Assembly (NCBI GenBank): GCA_963971425.1
Contig: OZ020518.1
Span: 13,398,190 to 13,462,189 of the forward strand
Length of the DNA: 64,000 nt
Reading direction: 5' to 3'
DNA from: Bryoerythrophyllum caledonicum
Lineage: Eukaryota; Streptophyta; Bryopsida; Pottiales; Pottiaceae
In this document: piece by piece, positions 36,701-46,130 of the stretch
Numbering within the stretch: position 1 is the first letter of the stretch
Layout: each line of letters opens with the position of its first letter
Translations under genes and position numbers: made by a program
Notes under the pieces: generated by a model
Databases searched by the model: none
What the model was told of the DNA's origin: nothing
The model's input: the letters and a program-made list of their open reading frames with translations, nothing else

Positions 36701-38405
36701 GACGCGAATTATGAGCTGCTGAAGAGTCAAATCGGAGATCTAAAGACCCAGATGGTAGAGGTAAAGGGTGACATGAAGATCCACTAGGGCGACACGAAGG
36801 CAGCTTCGAAAGAGCTGAAGGTTGATTTGAAGGCCCTTCGTAAATATAAGTAAGCTTGAACTATGCTTCTTTGACTAGCACTATGCTTCTTTGATTGCAA
36901 CTTGCAGGGTTACCAATCCGACGTCCTTGGGGGTCTGAGAGCGTCCTAGGATGTCCTAGATCAAGGACGTCCTGACGTCACGTCGGACGCGGCGTCCGGG
37001 GGGGGATAAAATGTATTTACGGAAGGCCGTGGTAAGTTTTCTAGACCATCAGATGCGACAAAGTGCCAGGTGGCGAGATCGCAGCAGTCAAAATGCGGCA
37101 GGTCGTTCGATCGTTCCTTGCCGTCGGAGCCATCGGACGGCACCTCGGCCGTCCGCCTGATCGGGCAGCCGGTGGACCGATCGTATGGCCGCGATTTGAT
37201 CGCACGGGCGTACAACGACCATCCGATCATGCCGACGGCCGCCCGACCGTCGGATCGGACGGCCGTGGTCGCGATCTGCCTCATGGCCGTCCGCCACCTT
37301 AAAAAAGGCTGTCTGTCGCCTCTGTCTTTCATTTTTTCATTGCCCTCTCGAAATATATTTTTCAGTGGATGCGGAGTGGCTTTGGCTGACATATTTCCAT
37401 CCATTGGCTGCTCATCGTTGGAAGAAAAGAATGATTTTTTATGGTCTGCTTATTATTTTAAAAATTCTGACGAGGGGAGTTTCCTTTATAGCAATATTCC
37501 GGGGAGCGAAACTTTATCCTGGGAGCGGTGTGCACCGCTTGTGGAGCGGCGGTGGGCTCCAACAAGTGGATATTTTGCCACCACACTACGAGCCTGGAGA
37601 AGGTTGTTGACGCAAATTTCGAGCTGTTGAAGAGTCAAATCGCGGATCTGAAGAGCCTGATGGCAGAGCTAAAGGGTGACATGAAGATCTAGTAGGGCGA
37701 CACGAAGGCAGCTTTGAAAGAGCTGAAGGTTGATTTGAAGGCCCTTCGTAGATATAAGTAAGCTTGAACTATGCTGATTTGACTCGCACTATGCTTCTCT
37801 GATTGGAACTTGTAGAGTTACCAGTCCGACGTCGTTGGGGGTCTAAGAACGTTCTAGGACGTCCTAGGACGAGGAGGTCCTGGCGTCACGTCGGACGCAG
37901 CGTTCGGGGGGAGGGGGGATAAAATGCATATACGGAAGGCCGTGGTAAGTTTTCTAGACCGTCAGATTCGACAAAGTGCCACGCGGCGAGATCGCAGCCG
38001 TTATAATGCGGCAGGTTGTGCGATCGTTCCTTGCCGTCGGAGCCATCGGACGGCACCTCGGCCGTCCGCCCGATCGGACGGTCGGTGGACCGATCGTACG
38101 GCCGCGATTTGATCGCACGGGCGCACGAGGGCCGTCCGATCATGGGGACGGCCGCCCGACCGTCGGATCGGACGGCCGTGGTGGCGGTCGGCCTCATGGC
38201 CGTCCGCCACCTTATAAAAGGCTGTCTGCCGCCTCTCTCTCTCTCACTATTTCATTGCCCTCTCGAAATATATTTTTCAGTGGATGCGGAGTGGCTTTGG
38301 CTCACATATTTCCATCCATTGGCTCCCCATCGTTGGGAGAACAAAATGATCTTTTTTCGTCTGCATATCTTTTTTGCATTCAGACGGGGGGAGTTTCCTT
38401 TATAG

Positions 38406-38671
38406 CAATATTCCGGGGAGCGAAATTTTCGCGTGGGAGCGGTGTGCACCGCTTGTGGAGCGGCGGTGGGCTCCAACGAGTGGATATTGTGCCACCACAC
38501 TACGAGCCTGGAGAAGGTTGTTGACGCGAATTTTGAGTTGTTGAAGAGTCAAATCGCGGATCTGAAGAGCCCGATGGCAGAGCTAAAGGGTGACATGAAG
38601 ATCCAGTAGGGCGACACGAAGGCAGCTTTGAAAGAGCTGAAGGTTGATTTGAAGGCCCTTCGTAGATATAA
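38406..38671 (+). pseudogene. Repeated short exon: CxxC...CxH zinc motif plus coiled coil (unit 7 shown)
   Basis: Between an acceptor ('tatag|caatattcc') and a donor ('gatataa|gtaagc') lies an open frame with 'VCTACGAAVGSNEW', then 'CHH', then a heptad-like segment ('SLEKVVDANFELLKSQIADL', 'AALKELKVDLKALRRY'). An in-frame TAG (38607-38609 here) is at the same place in nine of the ten units; unit 4 has TAC. The fragment therefore seems to have been amplified after it was broken, or the stop is the real end. No full-length parent gene is in the window. Confidence 0.5.
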
Positions 38672-41493
38672 GTAAGCTTGAACTATGCTTCTTTCACTCG
38701 CAGTATGCTTCTTTGATTGGAACTTGTACGGTTACCAATCCGACGTCCTTGGGGGTCTGAGAGCGTCCTAGGACGTCCTAGAAGGAGGATGTCTTGACGT
38801 CACGTCAGACGCAGCGTCCGGGGGGGGGGGTTAAATGCATTTACGGAAGGCCGTGGTAAGTTTTCTAGACCGTATGATTTAACGAAGTGCTACGCAGGGA
38901 GATCGCAGCAGTCAAAATGCGGCAGGTCGTCCGATCGTTCCCTACCGTTGGAGCAATCGGACGGCACCTCGACTGTCCGCCTGATCAGACGGCTAGTGGA
39001 CCGATCGTACGGCCGCGATTTGAGCGCGCGGGCGCACGACAGCCGTCCGATCATGGCAACGGCCGCCTGACCGTCGGATCGGACGGCCGTGGTGGCGGTC
39101 GGCCTCATGGCCGTTCGCCAGCTTACAAAAGGCCGTCTGTCGCCTTTGTCTCTCACTTTTTCATTGCCCTCTCAAAATATATTTTTCAGTGGATGCGGAG
39201 TGGCTTTGGCTGACATATTTCCATCCATTAGCCCCTCATCTTTGAGAGAAAAAAATGATTTTTTTTGTCTGCTAATTATTTTAAAAATTCTGACAGGCGG
39301 AATTTTCTTTTTAACAACATTCCGGGGAGTGAAATTTTCTCTTGGGAGCGGTGTGCACCGCTTGTGGAGCGGCGGTGGGCTCCAACGAGTGGATATTTTG
39401 CCACCACACTGCGAGCCTTGAGAAGGTTGTTGAGTCGAATTTCGAGCTGTTGAAGAGTCAAATCGCGGATTTGAAGAGCCCAATGGCAGAGGTAATGGGT
39501 GACATGAAGATCTAGTAGGGCGACACGAAGGCAGCTTTGAAAGAGCTGAAGGGGTATTTGAAGGCCCTTCGTAGATATAAGTAAGCTTGAACTATGCTTC
39601 TTTGACTCGCACTATGCTTCTTTGATTGGAACTTGCAGGGTTACCAGTCCGACGTCGTTGGGGGTCTAAGAGTGTTGTAGGACGTCCTAGAACGAGGAGG
39701 TCCTGGCATCACGTCGGACGCAGCGTCCGGGGGGAGGGGGGATAAAATGCATATACGGAAGGCCGTGGTAAGTTTTCTAGACTGTCAGATTCGACAAAGT
39801 GCGACGTGGCGAGATCGCAGCCGTCATAATGCAGCAGGTCGTGCGATCGTTCCCTGCCGTCGGAGCCATTGGACGGCACCTCGGCCGTCCGCCTGAACGG
39901 ACGGCCGGTTGACCGATCGTACGATCGCGATTTGATCGCGCGGGCGCACGACGGCCGTCCGATCATGGCTACGGCCGCTTGACCGTCGGATCGGACGGCC
40001 GTGGTGGCGGTCGGCCTCATGGCCGTCCGCCACCTTATAAAAGGCTGTCTGCCACCTTATAAAAGGCCGTCTGCCGCCTCTCTCTCTCACTATTTCATTG
40101 CCCTCTCGAAATATATTTTTCAATGGATGCGGAGTGGCTTTAGTTGACATAATTCCATCCATTTGCTCATCATTGTTGAGAGAAAAGAATGATTTTTTTT
40201 TGTCTGCATATTTTTTTTTACATTTTGTCGGGGGGAATTTCTTTTTTAGCAATATACCGGGGAGCGAAATTTTCTCCTGAGAGCAGTGTGCACCGCTTGT
40301 GGAGCGGCGGTGGGCTTCAACGAGTGGATATTTTGCCACCACACTGCGAGCCTTGAGAAGGTTGTTGACTCGAATTACGAGGTGGTGAAGAGTCAAATCG
40401 GAGATCTAAAGACCTAGATGGCAGAGGTAAAGGGTGACATGAAGATCCAGTAGGGGGACACGAAGGCAGCTTCGAAAGAGCTGAAGGGGTATTTGAAGGC
40501 CCTTCGTAGATATAAGTAAGCTTGAACTATGCTTCTTTGACCCGCACTATACTTCTTTGATTGGAACTTGCAGGGTTACCAATCCGACGTCGTTGGGGGT
40601 CTGAGAGCGTCCTAGGACGTCCTAGAACGAGGACGTCCTGACGTCACGTCGGACGCAGCGTCCGTGGGGGTGGGGATAAAATGTATTTACGGAAGACCGT
40701 GGTAAGTTTTCTAGACCGTGAGATTCGACAAAGTGCTACGCGGCGAGATTGTAGCTGTCATAATGCGGCTGGTCGTCCGATCCTTCCCTGCCATCGGTGC
40801 AATCGGATGGCACCTCAGCTGTCTGCGTGATTGGACAGCCGGTGGACTGATCATACGGCCGCGATTTGATTGCACGGGCGCACGACGGCCGTCTGATGAT
40901 GCCGATGGCCGTCTGATCATGCCGACGGCCGCCTGATCGTCGGATCGGACAGCCGTGGTAGCGATCTGCCTCATGGCCGTCTGCCACCTTATGAAAGGTC
41001 GTCTGCAGCCTCTCTCTTTCACTTTTCATTGCCCTCTTGAAATATATTTTTCCATGGATGCGGAGCGGCTTTGGCTCACATATTTCTATCCATTGGCTCG
41101 TCATCTTTGCGAGAAAAGAATGATTTTTTTTGGTCTGCTTATTATTTTTTACATTCCGACGGGGGGAATTTTCTTTTTAGCAATATTCCAGGGAGCGAAA
41201 TTTTCTTCTGGGAGCGGTGTGCACCGCTTGTGGAGCGGCGGTGGGCTTCAACGAGTGGATATTTTGCCACCACACTGCGAGCCTTGAGAAGGTTGTTGAC
41301 GCGAATTTCGAGCTGCTGAAGAGTCAAATCGCGGATTTGAAGAGCCCGATGGCAGAGGTAAAGGGTGACATGAAGATCCAGTAGGGCGACACGAAGGCAG
41401 CTTTGAAAGAGCTAAAGGTTGATTTGTAGGCCCTTCGTAGATATAAGTAAGCTTGAACTATGCTTTTTTGACCCGCACTATACTTCTTTGATT

Positions 41494-41501
41494 GGAACTT
41501 G
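41494..41501. repeat. 8-bp target-site duplication of the hAT, left copy (GGAACTTG)
   Basis: GGAACTTG stands directly before CAGGGTT at 41502 and directly after the right terminus at 49698-49705. Eight bases is the standard hAT duplication. The same octamer also precedes most array units, so the left boundary is not unique. Confidence 0.8.
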
Positions 41502-41781
41502 CAGGGTTATCAATCCGACGTCCTTGGGGGTCTGAGAGCATCCTAGAACGAGGATGTCTTGACGTTAGGTCGGACGCAACGTCCGGGGGGGATGAAATGC
41601 ATTTACGGAAGGCCGTGGTAAGTTTTCTAGACTGTGAGATTCGACAAAGTTCCACGCGGCGAGATAGGTGTCGTCAAAATGCGGCAGGCGGTCTGATCGG
41701 TTCCTACTGTTGGAGCGATCGGACGGTACCTCGGCTGTCCGCCTGATCCGATGGTCGGTGGAGCGATCGTACTGCCGCGAT

Positions 41782-41936
41782 CAGGGTTGTTCCGGGGTCC
41801 GTCCGTCCGGTAGTGTGCGTCTGATAGAGGCTACTGTCCGTCTGGTAGTGAATATTATAGAGTATTCGGGTACATTCGGATGTAGTTGGGAATATTCCTA
41901 TATTTTGGAGTATATTCTTTGGAATATTTTAGGTCG
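41782..41936. other. Foreign segment replacing part of the hAT subterminal region
   Basis: Relative to the array units, sequence after 'gccgcgat' is replaced by ~155 bases beginning CAGGGTTGTTCC. The segment contains an AT-rich 'gaatatt' stretch and ends at the second copy of 'gatagaggctactgtccg' (first copy near 41,824). It could be a small insertion or a rearrangement junction. Confidence 0.6.
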
Positions 41937-42255
41937 ATAGAGGCTACTGTCCGATCGGACGGCCGTGATGGCAGTCGGCCTCATGTTCGTCCGCCACCCT
42001 CTAAAAGGCTGTCCGCCGCCACTGTCTCTCACTTTTTCTTTTCCCTCTTGAAATATATTTTTTAGTGGATGTGGAGTGGCTTTGTCTGGCTTTTTTCCAT
42101 CCATTGGCTCCTCATATTTGGGACGGAAAAAGTAACTCACATTGGGGGGGAGAGGTTTTGCGGTTTTTTTCAAAGTTTTTTTAAAACTTGTTCTAAACAG
42201 TTTTTCCTAAAAGTTTTTTAAAGAACTTGTTTCAAACAGTTCTTTTTTTAAAGTA
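41937..42255 (+). repeat. Left arm of a ~320-bp inverted repeat inside the hAT
   Basis: Reads in the same direction as the array units (GATCGGACGGCC, TATA-like 'cctctaaaagg', leader, 'ttccatccattggctcctca') and then a T/A-rich tract. Its reverse complement, roughly 85% similar by eye, is at 43246-43605. The arms flank about 1 kb of unrelated sequence. Confidence 0.88.
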
Positions 42256-42328
42256 TTTTAGAATAGCTGTTGTGGACCTCGTTCATGATGCGCAACAACG
42301 CCCACGTAAGCTCGGTTCGTTTTTTGTT

Positions 42329-43230
42329 TTAATGAAAATGAATTCGAATAATCTCATCCTCGGGGTATGTCCCATAGTTCAAATGTACAATGACATCGTC
42401 ACCAAACTCGATATCCCGGTTGAACATCTCTCGAATTGTCCCGCCATTCCACCAATAGGCATAGCCTTCGTACCTGTCCGGATGAATGGTCACGAAACAG
42501 ATGACACCTGGATGTGGAATCCTCACCGCCATCGACTCGTTCTGATGGTCCACTTTGATCCGGCCGTGTCTCCGATTGGTTGGACAATTTGGCGGCAAAT
42601 TCCCAAAATGGTTCAATGCCCGGAGTACCTTCAATGCCGACTCCACGAATGGTGGCATATCCACCTCTCCGGTTGGCATTGTCCATTCGTATAACCGTGG
42701 GTGTTGACGGAATGGCAATGAGATGGGCTTTTCGCCACAGATCTTCTTGGTGCCCCTCTATCGAATTCCACCATCCCACGGAGCCACGCCTGTTTCGATT
42801 CTTGGCGAATGGCTTCATTTGGGCCACGAATAGATGTGCCTTCAAGATCACGTCGTTTAAATCTCCATTTGCCGCCGATTGGACCTCCCAAACTTGATCA
42901 ACAAGTTCTTGGCATTCTAGAGTGCATCGTGCACTCTAGCATCCAAGAACTTGAAAAACCTCCGCTTCTGGGTCTCCGTATTCCACATCGGGGCTTGAAG
43001 CGCGTCCATCATGTGCTGTCGCATGTCTGTACGGAACTTCTCGGGGCCTTCATCTCTATATCTGACGTACTTGCTGTCTAATGATGGAATAGAATTTCTC
43101 TCATAGAATTTGACGGTCAGTTCTATGAGGAAATTCTTGCAAGCCTCAGATGGAACGTCGTGGATTGGATGAAGCTATACTCCGAAGTTCGCAACCTTCT
43201 GCATCTTTTTGTCCTACGGCATCTTCTTAA
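42329..43230 (-). pseudogene. Gene fragment between inverted arms, unknown function
   Basis: The - strand shows protein-like sequence in one frame with interruptions. An upstream part near 43,130-42,900 reads 'NFLIELTVKFYERNSI' and 'MDALQAPMWNTETQKRRFF'. A clean 129-codon stretch ending at 42,329 contains 'MAVRIPHPGVICFVTIHPD', 'YWWNGGTIREMFNRDIEFGD' and 'VIVHLNYGTYPEDEIIRIHF'. A perfect-looking hairpin near 42,899-42,949 and several stops separate the two. The right arm (inverted) places a TATA-type promoter pointing into this strand. I do not recognise the family. Confidence 0.45.
42899..42949. repeat. Hairpin (near-perfect ~24-bp inverted repeat)
   Basis: 'caagttcttgg', a short spacer and 'ctagagtgca' are mirrored after a TCG loop by 'tgcactctag' and 'ccaagaacttg'. 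It lies inside the gene fragment and interrupts its reading. Confidence 0.85.
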
Positions 43231-43245
43231 ACCCGCCGCCATTCG

Positions 43246-43605
43246 AAGGTTTAAAAAAAACTTTTTAGAACAAATTTAAAAAAAACTTTAAGAAAAAAAC
43301 TGTTTGGAACAAGTTCTTAAAATAACTTTTAGGAAAAAATTGTTTGGAACAAGTTTTTAAAAAAACTTGGAAAAAAACCTCAAAATCTCCCCCCCCTAAT
43401 GTGAATCATTTTTTTCCTCCCAAAGATGAGGAGCCAATGGATGGAAAAATGCCAGCCATAGCCACTCTACTTCCATTGAAAAATATATTTCGAGACGAAA
43501 TAGAAAAAGTGAGAGAGAGTGGCGGCGGACGGCCTTTTATAGGGTGGCGGACGGCCATGAGGCCGACTGCCACCACGGCCGTTCGATCGGACAGTAGCCT
43601 CATTC
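43246..43605 (-). repeat. Right arm of the inverted repeat inside the hAT
   Basis: Reverse complement of 41937-42255, including the 'cctataaaagg' TATA-type box, the leader and the A/T-rich tract with 'aacttgttccaaacag'. The RING-gene start codon is ten bases beyond its outer end. Confidence 0.88.
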
Positions 43606-43615
43606 GGACATATCA

Positions 43616-45625
43616 ATGGCTCATACGTTTTCAACTATCACTCCAAGTGTGCTACAAGCTGCTGATGGCTTCGACACGTTGGCTTGTTCTATAACGCCAA
43701 TGTTAAAAGACAAGATCGCGCTAACTCAGAAAATGATGGATATGGAGGAGGAGGTCCATAAAAATGAAATCCTCACTAAACACTTTAAATGGGAATTGGA
43801 AGACAACAAGCGGCAGGTAGAGGCCAGTAGAAGACTCATTAACAAGATGTCGGAGAAGATGAATGCGCAGGTGCCTGAGGTGGATGTGGTGGTCATTGAG
43901 GATAGCGACGGAACTTTGGACGACCTCGCTCTTTCTAAGTTTGTTGGGAATGATGTAGAGGATGCCACACCGGTCAAATCTAGCAGATCCGCCGGGCCTT
44001 CTTCTGTTCAATTGGCAGTACCAGCTGGGAGTAGCCTAGTAAGGCCAGAAGCGCCTGGAAAATGGAAGGCAATAATGGAATGTGAGGGAGAGATGGAATT
44101 GATGTCACAGCAGTTGGTGGTGGCAAATAAGGAGAAGGACGAGGCACGAGCGGAACTAGAGACACTGCGGAGGACATTGAGATCGGTGGACGACACACCA
44201 TGGAATGAGAACACAATGCTTTGGTTGGGTTGGGTTCATCGCTTTCAGGACATGGAGACCATGTTCTCGAAAGCACAACACGATCTCAAAAAATTTGCTG
44301 CCGAATCACAAGAATCATGTGAACTCGTGGATACCTCATTGGAAATATTGAAGAAATTCGTTAGACAACATGGACATGAGTCCACGAAGATTACTATTTG
44401 GGATGATGTACCGGAGATGATGGATCGCACAAACTATCATCGGAAGGGAAAGAGCCATGGTATTGACTGGGCTTTAGAAGTGGAAGAAGGATGGATGCCC
44501 TACAATACCTTCTCATCACATTTTGTAGAATCGGACCGAAGAGTAATTCATACTTGCGACCATGTCCCGGCATTCCTCAATGACAAATGCAGCTTGTGCC
44601 AAGATCATTTTGGTTCGGAGGGAGCGTATAAGTTGGGCCAATGTGATCATAACTTTCATATTACTTGCATTTCCGCAGGTTCTATGATACAATCGGCGTG
44701 TCCTATGTGTCGCTCTCCAATTAGCACAAGATTCTACGAAGTGATGGGAATAAGAGATGTTATGCCACCGGGGCACGAGTTCAACCAATAGAATCTCCCC
44801 TTGGATGAACTTCCGAAGAAATCCCTGAACTATTGTGAGTGGGGAAAACCACTTATGTGGAATAGTGGGTTTTCTTGTCACCAACTATACGAGGAGTATG
44901 GGATGGAAATTGATCCATTATTTTGGATGACACAAGCCTATGAGGTGGAGATACGAACGCAAGAGATTGAAGATGGCGAGCAACAAAAGTTGTTTTGCCG
45001 CAACTTTGGGGGGCATTGGAGCACTGAGCACAAGAGTTTCTTTTGATCTCCTTCAAGGAGAGCTGAGAAAGGAGAAGATGGTGTATGGCATGAGGTAAAC
45101 GATGGCATTGAGTTCAGAGATGAGTACAAGAAATACAATCGTACTTTGGTGGGAAGAGCCTTGGTCCTTGCAAAGTTGGAAGAGGCCGCAAAGCTACGGA
45201 GTTCAACGGAAGAGGATTCTTCTAAAGACGTAGACTGTAATTATTGGGATGCGGTGCAAACATTTGATCGGAGGATTGGAGACATCATTGGCTATTGGCG
45301 GAACGTGCTACAGAAACCGGAAGGAAAATTATTGGTATTATTCTCAGAGAATGACGCTTCTGTGAACAATGTGGTGGAACGAATCAAAAAGGCCTTGGAA
45401 ATCTTTGTGGCGAAGGTGGATCCTGGCGGGAAGCAGAAAAGGGATGATGGCAATGACAGCGATGATAGTTGGTGGTCGGAGATGCATAGAGAAATTGCAG
45501 CCGTGGATCGAGAGTACGAAGAGGGGGGAGGATTGCTAGGCCAAGCCAGAGACCGCGGACTCGTAGTAGCACTCGAACGGATCATACTGACGAGCCTTTT
45601 TCTTCAAGGCAATAGAATGTGGTAG
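43616..45625 (+). pseudogene. RING-finger, coiled-coil protein gene inside the hAT
   Basis: One frame runs for 670 codons, interrupted only by TAG at 44789-44791 and TGA at 45044-45046 (one C-to-T step from CAG and CGA). The N-terminal part is coiled coil ('MMDMEEEVHKNEILTKHF', 'ELMSQQLVVANKEKDEARAE'). Around codons 330-370 is a RING-H2-type finger: 'CSLCQDHF', 'CDHNFHITC', 'CPMCRSPI'. The C-terminal third has no recognisable domain; it is acidic with 'WDAVQTFDRRIGDIIGYWRN'. RING proteins of this type are usually ubiquitin or SUMO E3 ligases. It sits in the same element as the hAT transposase, convergent to it. A captured host gene or a regular accessory gene of this hAT lineage are both possible. 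Confidence 0.75.
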
Positions 45626-46130
45626 ATGAATGTAAATCTTAGCGTAGTTGTTGTTTATGGAATGGTGTGGCAAGAAGTCGGAAGCATGCCGTGGTGGGGC
45701 ATACTTTTTGAAATAAAGGTTTACAATTTGTAAGATATTTTGTCAACTTGTTAGTTTTTTAATTGTATGTGGGTGTTAGAAATATTGTGGTGCATCAGGT
45801 GGATGCGAAGTAGTGAAATGAATAGAAGTTTGCAAACTCGAATTACATTCTGCATACAACAAGAATGTCATGTTTAAGTCATTTCGTATGGGATGACTAA
45901 ATCCATACACAAAACACAAGACAATAGAATAGCAAAAGAGATGGATGTAAAACTTGTGCATATATGAAAAAACTTTATTGATATTTGGAATAAATCCAAG
46001 AATCAATTGAGACAATAGAAGCCTTTAATGCATACGTAGAACTACTATAAAGTACCTTAAACTTGAACTACACAATTTACAGACAAAATAAGTGCGATGA
46101 ACGCATACTACGTAAATGGGCCAAATTTTC
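45626..46130. other. Short region between convergent hAT genes
   Basis: About 500 bases between the 3' ends of the RING gene and the transposase gene. AT-rich, with AATAAA at 45,712 and 45,990-type sequences that could serve as polyadenylation signals. No gene seen. Confidence 0.4.

Larger units (their letters stand above)
32231..41501 (+). repeat. Tandem array of ten ~0.93-kb units, each starting with a hAT-type terminus
   Basis: Units start at 32231, 33140, 34151, 35059, 35973, 36905, 37813, 38727, 39636 and 40571; an eleventh start at 41502 is the left end of the hAT element. Each begins CAGGGTTACCAATCCGACGT or a close variant. Then follow GACGTC/CTAGGACGTCCTAG palindromes, a GC-rich stretch of CGGACGGCC and CGATCG palindromes, a TATA box (CCTTATAAAAGGC), a CT-rich leader, a short exon encoding a CxxC...CxH and coiled-coil peptide, and a GTAAGC donor. 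The units end 'gattggaacttg', so GGAACTTG or a one-base variant stands before units 2-11. Unit 2 is longer because of an insert near 33.7 kb. Long open frames on both strands come from the palindromic GC-rich part and are not genes. Confidence 0.93.

Noticed and set aside
32282..41022. Many 60-190 codon frames rich in Arg, Pro, Asp on both strands of the array
   Set aside because: They come from the palindromic CGGACGGCC-rich part and recur in every unit in mirrored form.
32231..41501. CRISPR-like or ordinary satellite array
   Set aside because: Unit length near 0.93 kb with internal promoter, exon and transposon terminus does not fit either.
32231..41501. Array of solo LTRs
   Set aside because: Units start with CAGGGTT, not TG...CA, and share their terminus with the neighbouring hAT.
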